The translations under genes and the position numbers were made by a program. This document shows, one piece after another, positions 27,130-37,447 of a DNA stretch of 64,000 nt (positions within the stretch are counted from its first letter, which is position 1; each line of letters opens with the position of its first letter). Under the pieces are notes generated by a model. The model was not told the origin of the DNA, did not search any database, and saw only the letters and a list, made by a program, of their open reading frames with translations. This DNA is from Marivivens donghaensis (GTDB lineage: Bacteria > Pseudomonadota > Alphaproteobacteria > Rhodobacterales > Rhodobacteraceae). The DNA lies in the NCBI RefSeq assembly GCF_011806565.1, contig NZ_JAATOP010000004.1, positions 1 through 64,000 on the forward strand, given 5' to 3'.

Positions 27130-29325
27130 TCAGTAGAAGCTCTGCGGATCAATGTCGATCGCAAGCCGGACGTTGTTCGGGAGCTTCAGGTGCGACGTCC
27201 ACTGGGTAAGCGCCTGCTGGAGCGGCGCGGCTTTTTCGGCCTTTACCAATAGTCTGACCCTGTTGCGGCCACGGATGCGCGCGATGGGCGCGGGGGCGGG
27301 GCCGAAGACCTGCGCGCCGATGCGGCGAAGTGGTTCGGCGTTGCGGGCGAGGTGGTTTCCGAGGTCGAAAATCTCGGCCAGTTCGGGGCCGGAGATCACG
27401 ATGCCCGCCATGCGGCCATAGGGCGGCACGCCAGCGGCGCGGCGCTCTGCTGCTTCGGCTTCCCAGAACTGTTCTTCGTCGCCCGAGAGGATCGCGCGGA
27501 TGACGTGGTGTTCGGGCTGGTATGTCTGGAGGAGGGCCGTGCCCGCCTTGGCGGCGCGGCCCGCACGGCCTGCGACCTGACGCATTAGTTGGAACGTTCG
27601 TTCTGCCGCGCGCAGGTCGGAGCCCTGCAGGCCGAGGTCCGCGTCGATCACGCCAACGAGGGTCAGCAGCGGGAAGTTATGGCCTTTCGCGACGAGCTGC
27701 GTGCCGATGATGATGTCGGCCTCGCCGCTGGCGATCTCTTCGATCTTTTCTTTCAGCGCGCGGGCGGAGCCGAAGAGGTCGGACGAGAGGACGGCGACGC
27801 GGGCCTCGGGGAAGAGTTCGGTGACTTCCTCGGCCATACGCTCGACGCCAGGGCCGACGGGGTTCAGTTTTCCCTCGGCTTGGCAAGAGGGGCAGGTGTC
27901 CGGCATCGGTTTGGTTTCGCCGCATTGGTGGCACATCAGGCGCTTGAGGAAGCGGTGTTCGACCATCCGCGCGTCGCAGTGATCGCAGGCGATCTGGTGG
28001 CCGCAAGCGCGGCAGATCGTGAGCGGGGCGTAGCCTCGGCGGTTCAGGAAGACGAGCGATTGCTCCCCTTTTTCAATGCGTTCCGTGATCGCCGTTCGCA
28101 GCGAATTCGAGATCCAGCGGCCGGACGGCACCTGTTCGTTGCGCATGTCGATGGCGTTCATCTCTGGCATGACGGACTCGCCAAAGCGGGAGGTCAGGGT
28201 GATCCGCTTGTACTTCCCGAGGTCCGCATTGGCCCAGCTTTCGAGGCTCGGCGTCGCGGAGGCGAGGATGATCTGCGCGTCGTTCAGGCTGGCGCGGAGC
28301 ACGGCCATATCGCGGGCGTTATAGAGGACGCCGTCGTCCTGTTTGTAGGAGGTGTCGTGTTCCTCATCCACGACGATCAGGCCGAGGTCGCGGTAGGGCA
28401 GGAACAGCGCGGACCGTGCGCCGACGACGAGTTGCGCATCGCCTTGGCCGACCATTTTCCAGCAGCGGCGACGCTCTGTCATCGTGACGCCCGAGTGCCA
28501 CTCGGCGGGTTTCATGCCGAAGCGGGCCTCAACGCGGGTGATGAATTCGGAGGTCAGCGCGATTTCTGGCAGCAGGACCAGTGCTTGGCGGCCTTGGCGC
28601 AGACATTCGGCCACGGCTTCGAGGTAGACCTCGGTCTTGCCCGAGCCGGTCACCCCCTTCAGCAGCGTGCAGCCGTAGCGCTGGGATCTGACGCCTTCGC
28701 GCAGTTCGGCTGCGGCGGTCGCTTGGTCCTCGCTCAGGTCTTTGCCGCCGAAATCGGGGTCGAGCGGCGGGTAGGCGGTGTCGCGCGGGGCGTCCTCTTC
28801 GCTTACCGCGCCCAGCTTGACGAGGCCCTTGACCACAGAGGTTCCGCAGCCCGCCATCTCGGCCAGTTCCTTGAGCGTAAACGAGGCGCCGCCGTAGTCC
28901 CGCAGCACGTCAATCACGCGAGAGCGGGCGTCGGTCAGCTTGTTCGGGATCGCACCACCCATACGGTACACTTTGCGCATGGACGGCGCATCACCAAGGC
29001 CGGGTGCGCGTGTGCCCAAGCGCAGCATCGCGTTCATCGGGGTGAGGGTGTAGCTGCCCACGCGGATCAGGAATTCGCGCAGTTCGTCCCGCATCGGGGC
29101 GACGTCGAGGACGCGGTTGATGGGGCGGCATTTGTTGATGTCGAAGTCGCCGCGGCCACGTCCCCAGACAACGCCGAGGATCTTGCGCGGGCCGAGCGGC
29201 ACGTCGACGAATGCACCGGTCCAGCAGCCTCCGGCGGGGGCTTTATAGTCCAGCATTCGGTCCAACTGCGTCGTCAGGACCGAAACCAATTCGCCTTCTT
29301 CGAAGTAATCCGCCACGCTTTCCAC
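27130..29325 (-). CDS. priA: Primosomal replication protein N' (PriA helicase)
   Basis: A 731-residue SF2 helicase that reloads the replisome at stalled forks. Walker A GVTGSGKT is at 224-231, the DEEH box appears as VVDEEHDTSYKQ, and the zinc-binding cysteine cluster runs from CRACGHQIACDHC to CHQCGETKP and CPSC. Starts with GTG at 29325, preceded by GGAGAA. Length is typical. Confidence 0.95.
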   Translation of the reverse strand: MESVADYFEEGELVSVLTTQLDRMLDYKAPAGGCWTGAFVDVPLGPRKILGVVWGRGRGDFDINKCRPINRVLDVAPMRDELREFLIRVGSYTLTPMNAMLRLGTRAPGLGDAPSMRKVYRMGGAIPNKLTDARSRVIDVLRDYGGASFTLKELAEMAGCGTSVVKGLVKLGAVSEEDAPRDTAYPPLDPDFGGKDLSEDQATAAAELREGVRSQRYGCTLLKGVTGSGKTEVYLEAVAECLRQGRQALVLLPEIALTSEFITRVEARFGMKPAEWHSGVTMTERRRCWKMVGQGDAQLVVGARSALFLPYRDLGLIVVDEEHDTSYKQDDGVLYNARDMAVLRASLNDAQIILASATPSLESWANADLGKYKRITLTSRFGESVMPEMNAIDMRNEQVPSGRWISNSLRTAITERIEKGEQSLVFLNRRGYAPLTICRACGHQIACDHCDARMVEHRFLKRLMCHQCGETKPMPDTCPSCQAEGKLNPVGPGVERMAEEVTELFPEARVAVLSSDLFGSARALKEKIEEIASGEADIIIGTQLVAKGHNFPLLTLVGVIDADLGLQGSDLRAAERTFQLMRQVAGRAGRAAKAGTALLQTYQPEHHVIRAILSGDEEQFWEAEAAERRAAGVPPYGRMAGIVISGPELAEIFDLGNHLARNAEPLRRIGAQVFGPAPAPIARIRGRNRVRLLVKAEKAAPLQQALTQWTSHLKLPNNVRLAIDIDPQSFY

Positions 29326-29395
29326 GTTCTCCGCTCGCCTGCGACATGAGTAATCACTGACGGCGAAAAGGAAAAGGCGGACTCGCGGGTTCGTG

Positions 29396-29869
29396 TCAGT
29401 TCACGCGCTTTTCGAGGTGACCGATCACGAATAGGACGACCACCACAATGAACGTCGCCATCGCGGCGAGTGGGATCTGACCCGTGCCGCAGGCAAGGCC
29501 GATCGCGCCGGAAAGCCATAGTGACGCGCCCGTGGTGATGTTCTGGACCTTGCCGCCGGAGGTGAAAATGATGCCCGCCGCAAGAAACGCAACGCCCGAG
29601 GTCACGGCTTCGATCAGACGGAGCGGGTCGAGTTGCACATCGGCATTGGAAAAGCTCATCGTCGCAAGCTCTTGCGACACGAGGATAAACAGACAGGCTG
29701 CCAGCGCCACCAACATGTTCGTGCGCAATCCCGCAGGTTTGCCTTTGCGTTCGCGCTCAAGGCCGATGATTGAACCTAAGGTAAGAGCGGCGATCAGCCT
29801 GATGGCGGCGATCTGGGCGGGGACTTCGGGGAAGGTGTTGCTGAGTTCGTCGATGATGGCCTGAAACAT
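29396..29869 (-). CDS. MgtC/SapB family membrane protein
   Basis: A 157-residue protein with about five hydrophobic segments. The family motif LTLGSIIGLERERKGKPAGLRTNMLV (read in parts) with the conserved ER.RK and RT.. segment is clear. MgtC is linked to growth in low Mg and to ATP synthase or membrane potential control; this family member lacks the C-terminal cytoplasmic domain. Located upstream of priA on the same strand, 70 bases away. Confidence 0.88.
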   Translation of the reverse strand: MFQAIIDELSNTFPEVPAQIAAIRLIAALTLGSIIGLERERKGKPAGLRTNMLVALAACLFILVSQELATMSFSNADVQLDPLRLIEAVTSGVAFLAAGIIFTSGGKVQNITTGASLWLSGAIGLACGTGQIPLAAMATFIVVVVLFVIGHLEKRVN

Positions 29870-30055
29870 TACCGTCCCGCTGATTTGGTCGTGAATTCAA
29901 CGTGAACGAGCGGCGCGGGGTTCCGTGTCATCTGCGTTGCACTATTGCAGAGTGTGAATTGCGCGCGGGACCTTCCCCTTGCGCCAATAGTTGGAATTAA
30001 CCATACATAAAGCAGTGGTTGTGTAATATCGGGTTAGAATATGGAAGAGGCTCAG

Positions 30056-30763
30056 ATGAGCGGCAGGCCGCAAATCGACTCTCGTACGCGCGAAATGATC
30101 CTCACGGATCCCGGCGTTGTGCTGGATGACAAGGATCTCATGCAGGCTCTGGTAGCCGGCAACGAGCGTGCGATGGGGAATAACATCGTGGATCTGCGCG
30201 GCATCGCTATGTCGCGTCTGGAAACACGTCTGGACCGCCTCGAAGAAACCCACCGCAACGTTATTGCCGCTGCGTACGACAATCTTGCGGGCACCAACCA
30301 GATCCATCGCGCCACGCTGCGCGTTCTGGAAGCAAACACGTTCGAAGAATTCATTGCCGAACTGAGCGGTGAAATCCCCGAAATCCTGCGCCTCTGCGCG
30401 ATGCGCCTCGTGCTTGAAAGCGGGGCGGAGGAAAACGATCCGGCCGTTCAGCGCCTCGACAGCACTTTGCGTATCGTTGCTGCCGGTTTCGTCGACGACT
30501 ATCTGACCCGCGGTCGCCAATCGCCGATCCGTTATGTCACGCTCCGTCAGGTCGTGCCGCAGGCGGAGGGCATCTACGGCGACAAAGCTGCCGACATCCG
30601 CTCGGAGGCTTGTCTGCGTCTTGATCTGGGGCAGGGGCGTTTGCCGGCGATGCTCGCGATGGGCGCCGAAGATCCGCACCAGTTCACCCCGCAGCAAGGC
30701 ACCGATTTGCTTGCCTTCTTCGGCGGTGTTTTCGAACGCGCCATGCGGCGCTGGCTGGATTGA
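30056..30763 (+). CDS. DUF484 family protein
   Basis: A 235-residue protein with a GAF-like fold expected for DUF484. In E. coli the DUF484 gene (yigA) lies directly upstream of xerC, and the same order is seen here. ATG at 30056 has AGAGG upstream; ATG 30041 would add 5 residues. Residues 60-75 (RLETRLDRLEETHRNVI) suggest a coiled coil. Its stop overlaps the xerC TTG start (TTGA). Function unknown. Confidence 0.85.
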   Translation: MSGRPQIDSRTREMILTDPGVVLDDKDLMQALVAGNERAMGNNIVDLRGIAMSRLETRLDRLEETHRNVIAAAYDNLAGTNQIHRATLRVLEANTFEEFIAELSGEIPEILRLCAMRLVLESGAEENDPAVQRLDSTLRIVAAGFVDDYLTRGRQSPIRYVTLRQVVPQAEGIYGDKAADIRSEACLRLDLGQGRLPAMLAMGAEDPHQFTPQQGTDLLAFFGGVFERAMRRWLD

Positions 30764-31692
30764 TCTCGCCCGCGCTGACAGACGCTTTGGGCCGCTGGCT
30801 CGACCACACCAGAGCAATTGACGGCGCGGCGGACAACACCGTCAAAGCCTACCAGACAGATGTGCTGGCTTTTCTGGCTTTCATTTCCGAACATCATGGC
30901 GGGGCAGAGGGGCTGGGCCCCCTCTCGAAATTGACAATTTCCGACATGCGGGCGTGGATGGCGCACGAGCGGTCGCGCGGTGTCGCGGCCCGTTCGCTCG
31001 CGCGGATGCTTTCAGCGGTGAAATCGTTCTACAAATGGCTCGCCGCCCGTGAAGGGTTCGATGCGAGCGCCGTACTCATGGCCCGTGCGCCCAAATACCA
31101 GAAGAAGCTTCCGAGGCCGCTGGCCGAAGAGGCGGCGGCGAAGCTACTTGATACGATCGAACTCCAGCACGAAACGCCGTGGGTCGCGGCTCGCGATGTG
31201 GCGGTGATCACGCTGCTCTACGGATGCGGCTTGCGGATATCCGAGGCGCTGGGCTTGGCCGGAGAAGATGCGCCATTGCCCGAGGTCCTGCGGATTGTCG
31301 GGAAGGGCGGGAAAGAGCGGATCGTGCCTGTGATCCACAGGGCGCGGGACGCTGTTCGCCTCTATACCGAGCTTTGTCCGTATGAACTGGAAGCGGGCAA
31401 ACCGCTATTCCGCGGTGTCCGCGGCGGCGCGTTGCAACCTGCCATCGTGCAAAAGGTCATGGCGCGCACCCGCATGCAGCTTGGCCTGCCTGCGACGGCG
31501 ACGCCGCACGCGCTGCGCCACTCCTTCGCGACGCATCTCCTGAATGCCGGAGGCGATCTGCGCGCCATCCAGGAACTGCTCGGCCACGCCTCGCTCAACA
31601 CAACGCAGGTTTACACGGCCGTCGATACAGCGCGGCTGATGGAAGTGTACCAACGCGCGCATCCTCGCGCTAACGAGAGCGAGAAGAATTGA
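30760..31692 (+). CDS. xerC: Tyrosine recombinase XerC
   Basis: A 310-residue integrase-family recombinase that resolves chromosome dimers at dif with XerD. The catalytic set is complete: R159 (CGLRISEAL), a lysine in GKGGKERI (182-185), H250 and R253 (HALRHSFATH), H276 (LLGHASL) and Y285. XerC rather than XerD is favoured by the DUF484 neighbour. Starts with TTG overlapping the previous stop. Confidence 0.92.
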   Translation: MISPALTDALGRWLDHTRAIDGAADNTVKAYQTDVLAFLAFISEHHGGAEGLGPLSKLTISDMRAWMAHERSRGVAARSLARMLSAVKSFYKWLAAREGFDASAVLMARAPKYQKKLPRPLAEEAAAKLLDTIELQHETPWVAARDVAVITLLYGCGLRISEALGLAGEDAPLPEVLRIVGKGGKERIVPVIHRARDAVRLYTELCPYELEAGKPLFRGVRGGALQPAIVQKVMARTRMQLGLPATATPHALRHSFATHLLNAGGDLRAIQELLGHASLNTTQVYTAVDTARLMEVYQRAHPRANESEKN

Positions 31693-31731
31693 AACCTTGT
31701 GTCAAAAGACCGTTTCGTCCATGAGGACCGG

Positions 31732-32430
31732 ATGACACTGACACACAAAGCTCTTGGCGTTCACCTTCTGACTGCAACCGGATCGGTTTTCGCAATGCTG
31801 TCCATGCTGGCGGCGGTGGAAAACCAGTGGAGCCTCATGTTCCTCTGGCTCGTGGTTGCGTTCTTCGTGGACGGGATCGATGGTCCGCTTGCGCGCAAGT
31901 ACGACGTGAAAAAGAACGCACCAGTTTATGACGGTGTGCTGCTCGATCTCATCATCGACTACCTGACTTATGTGTTTGTGCCGGCTTACGCCCTTTTCAA
32001 ACATCCCGAGCTTCTGCCGGGTTGGGCTGGCTGGTTCGCAATCCTCGTCATCACCTTTACGTCGGCGCTCTATTTCGCTGATACGCGAATGAAAACAAAG
32101 GACTATTCATTCAGCGGCTTCCCCGGTTGCTGGAATATGTTCGTCCTCGTGGTGTTCGCGGTGAAGCCCGATTACTGGGTCATTCTCGCGCTCGTCGCAC
32201 TGCTGTCGGTGTCGATGTTCTTGCCGATCAAGTTCGTCCACCCGACCCGCACGGCGCGCTGGCGCAAGGTCACGTTGCCGATGGCGATCCTCTGGACAGT
32301 CTTTGCGGGCTGGGCGGCTTGGGTCGATTTCCACCCGCAGAGCTGGGCGCACTACGGGCTGGTCATCACTTCGATCTACCTTGTCGCGGCTGGCGCGCTC
32401 CAGCAGATTATCTACGGAAAAGAAGGTTAA
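31732..32430 (+). CDS. pcsA: Phosphatidylcholine synthase (CDP-alcohol phosphatidyltransferase)
   Basis: A 232-residue membrane enzyme with about eight hydrophobic segments. The CDP-alcohol phosphotransferase motif is complete: DGIDGPLAR (47-55), G68, D72 and D76. The segments FSGFPGCWNM and FLPIKFVHPTR match bacterial Pcs, which condenses choline directly with CDP-diacylglycerol and releases CMP. ATG at 31732 with AGGA upstream is preferred to GTG 31699. Phosphatidylcholine is a common lipid of Rhodobacterales. Confidence 0.88.
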   Translation: MTLTHKALGVHLLTATGSVFAMLSMLAAVENQWSLMFLWLVVAFFVDGIDGPLARKYDVKKNAPVYDGVLLDLIIDYLTYVFVPAYALFKHPELLPGWAGWFAILVITFTSALYFADTRMKTKDYSFSGFPGCWNMFVLVVFAVKPDYWVILALVALLSVSMFLPIKFVHPTRTARWRKVTLPMAILWTVFAGWAAWVDFHPQSWAHYGLVITSIYLVAAGALQQIIYGKEG

Positions 32431-32846
32431 AGCTTCTTGCGCATGAGGCGATGCGGGATGCCCGCGTCGTCGAATTCCGGCCCTTCGGCCTTGAACCCCA
32501 GCTTTTCGTAGAACGGGATCGCGTAGACCTGCGCATCAAGGCGCGCTTCGCTCTTACCCAGTTCCATCGCGCGGTCGAGCATCGCTTGCACCAGCGCACG
32601 GCCAAGGCCGGTCCCGCGTGCATCCTTCGACACTGCGATGCGTTGCAGCTTGGCGTAGCCCTTGTCCATCAGCCGTGCGGTGCCCATCGGCTGCCCGTCG
32701 ATCCGCGCGATAAAGTGGACGCATTCGTCCTCGTGCTCGTCGATCTCCAGATCGAGCGGGACGTTCTGTTCATCGACGAAAACCTGCGTGCGGATGTCAT
32801 AGCAGAGCTGGCGTTCGTCGGCGGTGGCGATGCGGATATCGGTCAT
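32427..32846 (-). CDS. GNAT family N-acetyltransferase, ElaA/YjcF-like
   Basis: A 139-residue acetyltransferase. The acetyl-CoA motif is VSKDARGTGLGRALV, and the N-terminal YDIRTQVFVDEQNVP plus the acidic EIDEHEDECVHF are typical of the YjcF/ElaA group. Convergent with and overlapping pcsA by 4 bases. Substrate unknown. Confidence 0.88.
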   Translation of the reverse strand: MTDIRIATADERQLCYDIRTQVFVDEQNVPLDLEIDEHEDECVHFIARIDGQPMGTARLMDKGYAKLQRIAVSKDARGTGLGRALVQAMLDRAMELGKSEARLDAQVYAIPFYEKLGFKAEGPEFDDAGIPHRLMRKKL

Positions 32847-32915
32847 GGCGGAGGTCCTTCTTAACTTGCTCCGACCCTGATCCTGCGCGTCTGCGATGAC
32901 AAGGTGCCCGAATGC

Positions 32916-32952
32916 AAAAAGGCCCCTGCGCTATAGCAGGGGCCTTTCTTTT
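32916..32952. terminator. Bidirectional-type terminator, mainly for ileS
   Basis: AAAGGCCCCTGC (32918-32929) and GCAGGGGCCTTT (32936-32947) form a perfect 12-bp stem with a 6-base loop. On the minus strand it is followed by T residues, 17 bases beyond the ileS stop; the plus-strand side also ends in CTTTT. Confidence 0.88.
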
Positions 32953-32969
32953 GGTTGTGTCGCGGGCGA

Positions 32970-35873
32970 TCAGCCGAGTGCGGCGTCACAGCGGGCGCAA
33001 ACGCCCTCGTGCTTGTGGGTGCCGACGTCGGGCAGGATCTTCCAGCAGCGCTGGCACTTCTCGCCCTCGGCCTTTTCGAACACTACAGCCACGCCTTCCA
33101 CTTCGCCCATGCGGTAAGCCTCAGCGGGGGCAGCGTCGTTGGTCAGCTCGATGCCCGAGGTGATGCAGAGATCCTCGAAGGTGACGGTCTTGAGCGCTGC
33201 GAGCGTACCCGCATCCTCGACGTGCACCACAGGAGCCGCTTCGAGCGAGGCGCCGATGACCTTGTCACGGCGCTGCACTTCGAGAGCAGCGGTCACAACG
33301 CGGCGCACCTTGCGGATGGCGGCCCACTTGGCGGCCAGTTCGGGATCGAGCCACTCCGACGGGGTGTCGAAGAAGTCGACGAGGTGAACCGAAGCGCCTT
33401 CGTCCTTGTGCCGCTCGAGCCAGACCTCTTCCATCGTAAAGGCGAGGATCGGAGCGAGCCACGTGGTCAAACGCTTGAACAGGATGTCCAGAACGGTGCG
33501 CGACGCACGGCGCTGGAGCGTGTCGCCATCGCAATACAGCGCATCCTTGCGGATATCGAAGTAGAACGCGGACAGATCGACCGTTGCAAAGTTGAATAGC
33601 GCCTGGAACACGCCCTGGAAGTCGTAGGCGGAATAACCTTCGCGCACGACCTTATCCAGCTCGGCCAGGCGGTGCAGAACCCAGCGTTCCAGTTCCGGCA
33701 TATCCGCCGGCGCAACGCGGTCGGCTTCGGTGAAGTCGTTCAGCGAACCGAGCATGAAGCGCATGGTGTTGCGCAGACGGCGGTAGCTGTCGGCAACGCC
33801 CTTGATGATCTTGTCACCGATGCGCTGGTCGGCGGTGTAGTCGGTCTGGGCGACCCACAGACGCAGGATGTCGGCACCGTATTGGTCGATGACTTCCTGC
33901 GGAACGATGGTGTTGCCGAGCGACTTAGACATCTTCATGCCCTTTTCGTCGAGCGTGAAGCCGTGGGTCAGCACGCCCTTGTACGGCGCGCGGCCTTTGG
34001 TGCCACAGGCTTGGAGCATCGACGAGTGGAACCAACCGCGGTGCTGGTCGGTGCCTTCGAGGTACAGATCGGCGATGCCGTCAGCGGCGCCGTCGGGACG
34101 GTCGCGCAGAACGAAGGAGTGGGTCGAGCCGGAGTCGAACCACACGTCCAGAACGTCGAACACCTGATTGTAGTCCTCGGGGTTCGCGTCGCTGCCGAAG
34201 ACCTTTTCCTTGAAGCCTTCGGTGTACCAGACGTCAGCGCCTTCGGCCTCGAACGCTTCGCAGATGCGGGCATTGATGGCCTCATTACGCAGCAGGAAGT
34301 CCGGATCGGTTGGCAGGGTGTCTTTCTTGACGAAGCAGGTGAGCGGTACGCCCCACGCACGCTGGCGCGAGAGAACCCAGTCAGGGCGCGCTTCGATCAT
34401 CGAATAGATACGGTTGCGACCGGTTTGCGGGGTCCACTTGACCAGTTTGTCGATGGAAGTCAGCGCGCGTTCGCGGATCGTCTTGCCGTAGGTGTCCTGA
34501 CCGTCGTTGACGTCCTTGTCGATCGCCGCGAACCACTGCGGGGTGTTGCGGTAGATGACCGGAGCTTTCGAACGCCACGAGTGCGGGTAGGAGTGCTTGA
34601 GCTTAGCTTTGCCGAACAGCGCTTTGGTGTAGGCCATCTGCTTGATGTTGGCGACGTTTGCCGGACCTTCTTTGCCGTCGGGCAGGATGATGTGCATCCC
34701 TGCGAAGATCGGCAGGTCTTTGCGGTAGCTCGAGTCCTCGGTGACGTTGTAGGTCATCGGCAGGCCGAACTTCAGGCCAAGCTGGTAGTCGTCGTCACCG
34801 TGCGACGGCGCGGTGTGGACAAAGCCCGTACCCGCTTCTTCGGTAACGTGATCACCCGGAAGCATCGGAACATCGTAGTCCCACTCGCCGTTGGCGTCTT
34901 CGGCACCGCGATAGGGGTGTGCGAGGACCATACCTTCGAGGGCATCGGCAGCCACATCGGCAACCTTTTCGAACGCAGTGACGCGAACGCCCTGCATCAC
35001 GCTTTCGGCCAGCGAATTGGCGAGCAGAACGACCTCACCGACGGTCGCAGCCGAGTGCTCGTGCACTTCGGTCACTTTGTAGAGGCCGTATTCGATGGTC
35101 GGACCGAACGCGACGGCGCGGTTCTGCGGGATGGTCCACGGGGTGGTGGTCCAGATCACGACGCTGAAGTCCTCGCTCGAGATCTTCTCGCCGCCCGAAA
35201 CCGGCTTGAAGCGCACCCAGACCTGATGGCTGGTGTGGTCGTGGTATTCGACCTCGGCTTCGGCCAGAGCTGTTTTCTCGACAGGCGACCACATGACCGG
35301 CTTCGAGCCCTGATAGAGCGTGCCGTTCATGAGGAACTTCATGAATTCTTCAGCGATCACGCGCTCGGCGTGGAAGTCCATCGTCAGGTACGGCTGCGGC
35401 CAGTTGCCGGTGATGCCGATGCGCTTGAACTCTTCGCGCTGGATGTCGACCCAGCCCTCGGCGAACTTGCGGCATTCCTGACGGAAGTCGACGACGTTCA
35501 CTTCGTCCTTGTTCTTGCCCTCGGCGCGGTACTTTTCTTCAATCTTCCATTCGATCGGAAGACCGTGGCAGTCCCAACCCGGAACATAGCGCGCGTCTTT
35601 GCCGAGCATCTGCTGCGAGCGGACGATGAAGTCTTTCAGAACCTTGTTCAGCGCGTGGCCGATGTGCAGGTGGCCGTTGGCGTAGGGAGGGCCGTCGTGC
35701 AGGATGAACGGCGTGCGGCCTTCTTTTTCACGCAGGCGATCGTAGATGCCGATCTCGGCCCAGCGGGCCAGCCATTCGGGTTCGCGCTGCGGAAGGCCTG
35801 CGCGCATCGGGAAATCGGTTTCCGGCAGGTTCAGGGTGTCTTTGTAGTCGACTGCTGTGGTGTCAGCACACAT
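32970..35873 (-). CDS. ileS: Isoleucyl-tRNA synthetase
   Basis: A 967-residue class I synthetase that charges tRNA-Ile and edits valine. HIGH is at residues 70-73 ([10 protein letters not shown]), KMSKS appears in [10 protein letters not shown], and the C-terminal zinc finger is [11 protein letters not shown]...VCARCDAAL, the bacterial IleS1 type. ATG at 35873 ([10 protein letters not shown]). Single gene with its own terminator. Confidence 0.97.
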   Translation of the reverse strand: MCADTTAVDYKDTLNLPETDFPMRAGLPQREPEWLARWAEIGIYDRLREKEGRTPFILHDGPPYANGHLHIGHALNKVLKDFIVRSQQMLGKDARYVPGWDCHGLPIEWKIEEKYRAEGKNKDEVNVVDFRQECRKFAEGWVDIQREEFKRIGITGNWPQPYLTMDFHAERVIAEEFMKFLMNGTLYQGSKPVMWSPVEKTALAEAEVEYHDHTSHQVWVRFKPVSGGEKISSEDFSVVIWTTTPWTIPQNRAVAFGPTIEYGLYKVTEVHEHSAATVGEVVLLANSLAESVMQGVRVTAFEKVADVAADALEGMVLAHPYRGAEDANGEWDYDVPMLPGDHVTEEAGTGFVHTAPSHGDDDYQLGLKFGLPMTYNVTEDSSYRKDLPIFAGMHIILPDGKEGPANVANIKQMAYTKALFGKAKLKHSYPHSWRSKAPVIYRNTPQWFAAIDKDVNDGQDTYGKTIRERALTSIDKLVKWTPQTGRNRIYSMIEARPDWVLSRQRAWGVPLTCFVKKDTLPTDPDFLLRNEAINARICEAFEAEGADVWYTEGFKEKVFGSDANPEDYNQVFDVLDVWFDSGSTHSFVLRDRPDGAADGIADLYLEGTDQHRGWFHSSMLQACGTKGRAPYKGVLTHGFTLDEKGMKMSKSLGNTIVPQEVIDQYGADILRLWVAQTDYTADQRIGDKIIKGVADSYRRLRNTMRFMLGSLNDFTEADRVAPADMPELERWVLHRLAELDKVVREGYSAYDFQGVFQALFNFATVDLSAFYFDIRKDALYCDGDTLQRRASRTVLDILFKRLTTWLAPILAFTMEEVWLERHKDEGASVHLVDFFDTPSEWLDPELAAKWAAIRKVRRVVTAALEVQRRDKVIGASLEAAPVVHVEDAGTLAALKTVTFEDLCITSGIELTNDAAPAEAYRMGEVEGVAVVFEKAEGEKCQRCWKILPDVGTHKHEGVCARCDAALG

Positions 35874-36204
35874 GTCAGGGGGATCCTTGGATAGGCTGTG
35901 TCACTTCAAATACGGTGGGGCGGCGCGGTATGCATACGCCATTGGCCCGGCGGCTCAATCTCAGAGCGCCGGGTTAATAATTCGAATAATGAAGTGCGCC
36001 ACGTAGAACATGCCCGCGTATATAGGCGGCAATAAACCAAGGGTAAACCCGCATCAGAGGGCAACTTTCAAAAAGCCATCGGGGTAGGTTGGCGCGCGCG
36101 AGGTTGGCTCGGATGACGCGTTGCGCAAATGAGCAGACATGAGGCGCACCGCACCGCCGCTCAAAATTCTAGGCAGACTGCGGGAAAAGGCGTATCGGCA
36201 AAGC
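35874..36204. other. Divergent region between ileS and the MFS gene
   Basis: No RNA gene or riboswitch is recognisable. An AT-rich patch around 35972-35992 (TAATAATTCGAATAATG) contains the palindrome ATTCGAAT, and another, GCGTATATAGGC, is near 36015. Either could be part of a promoter; I cannot assign one. The start of the MFS gene may lie within this region (ATG 36139). Confidence 0.35.
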
Positions 36205-37437
36205 ATGGCACGCATTGTTCCGCTCTCCGAAGCACATCACCTTCCTCTTTGGCGCCAACCCCGTTCGCTCCTGTTTCTCATGGCTATGGCCATGCCTGTG
36301 GCGTTCAACGTGTGGTCCGCGCTTCTTAATAACTTTGTCATCGAAGCTGCCGATTTTCACGGCGAGGATATCGGCCTGCTGCACACGGTCCGAGAGATCC
36401 CCGGCTTCCTCGCAATCGGCGTGATCCTCGTTCTGTGGGTCGTGCGCGAACAGAAGCTGGCGTTGTTTTCGCTGATGCTGCTCGGCATCGCGACGGGCGT
36501 GACGGCTTGGTTCCCGACGCTCGGGGGCATCCTGATCATCACTCTGCTGTCCTCGATCGGGTTCCATTACTACGAAACCGTCAACCAGTCGCTCCAGCTT
36601 CAATGGATCGAAAAGGAGAGGGCGCCCCAGACCATCGGCTGGCTGCTCGCGGCGGGGTCGGGGGCAACGCTGGTCGCTTACGGCTTGCTTGTCCTGACGT
36701 GGAAGACTTTCGATCTGTCCTACAACTTCGTCTATATGATCGGGGGCGGCTTCACGTTCATCGTGGCGTTGATCGCGCTCTTTGCCTATCCGCAGTTCGA
36801 AGCGCCGCATCCGCAAAACAAATCGTTCGTCCTGCGCCGCCGCTACGGCCTCTATTATGCGCTGCAATTCATGGCGGGCGCGCGCCGTCAGATCTTTGTC
36901 GTTTTCGCGGGCTTCATGATGGTTGAGCGCTTCGGCTTCGAAGTGCACGAAGTGACGGGTCTGTTCCTCATCAACCTCGTCGCCAACATGATCATCGCGC
37001 CGCAGATCGGCCGCCTTGTCCACCGTTGGGGCGAGCGCCGTGCGCTGCTGATCGAATACGCGGGTCTCGTTATCGTCTTCTCGCTCTATGGCGGGGTCTA
37101 CTGGTTCGGCTGGGGCGTCGTGCTGGCCTCGGCGCTCTATGTCGTCGACCACATGTTCTTTGCGATGTCGCTGGCGCTGAAGACCTACTTCCAGAAAATC
37201 GCCGATCCCAAGGACATTGCGCCCACCGCAGCGGTCGCTTTCACGATCAACCACATCGCGGCCGTGTTCCTGCCTGTATTGCTCGGCCTGTTGTGGATGT
37301 CGTCGCCGATGTGGGTATTCCTGCTTGCGGCGGGGATGGCTGGTACTTCCTTCTGTCTGGCGCTTCTGATACCTCGCCATCCAGAACCGGGGCATGAAAC
37401 CGTGTTTACCCGACCGATTGCCGCCCCCGCTGAATAA
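36205..37437 (+). CDS. Major facilitator superfamily transporter
   Basis: A 410-residue permease from ATG 36205 (MARIVPLSEAHHLP), with about twelve hydrophobic segments; the in-frame ATG at 36139 would give 432 residues with a basic N-terminal addition. No strong ribosome site marks either start. Charged loops such as GRLVHRWGERRALL fit the MFS pattern between helices. It lies 10 bases before prmA, so the two may be cotranscribed. Substrate unknown. Confidence 0.85.
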   Translation: MARIVPLSEAHHLPLWRQPRSLLFLMAMAMPVAFNVWSALLNNFVIEAADFHGEDIGLLHTVREIPGFLAIGVILVLWVVREQKLALFSLMLLGIATGVTAWFPTLGGILIITLLSSIGFHYYETVNQSLQLQWIEKERAPQTIGWLLAAGSGATLVAYGLLVLTWKTFDLSYNFVYMIGGGFTFIVALIALFAYPQFEAPHPQNKSFVLRRRYGLYYALQFMAGARRQIFVVFAGFMMVERFGFEVHEVTGLFLINLVANMIIAPQIGRLVHRWGERRALLIEYAGLVIVFSLYGGVYWFGWGVVLASALYVVDHMFFAMSLALKTYFQKIADPKDIAPTAAVAFTINHIAAVFLPVLLGLLWMSSPMWVFLLAAGMAGTSFCLALLIPRHPEPGHETVFTRPIAAPAE

Positions 37438-37447
37438 AGAGCCTGCC

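Noticed and set aside
27589-29349. Plus-strand open frame of 586 codons opposite priA
   Set aside because: Shadow of priA; no ribosome site or family similarity.
33672-35894. Plus-strand open frame of 740 codons opposite ileS
   Set aside because: Antisense shadow of a certain ileS gene with no recognisable domain.
35960-36030. Possible tRNA or T-box leader upstream of ileS
   Set aside because: No cloverleaf can be folded and no T-box sequence is present; T-boxes are not expected in this group.
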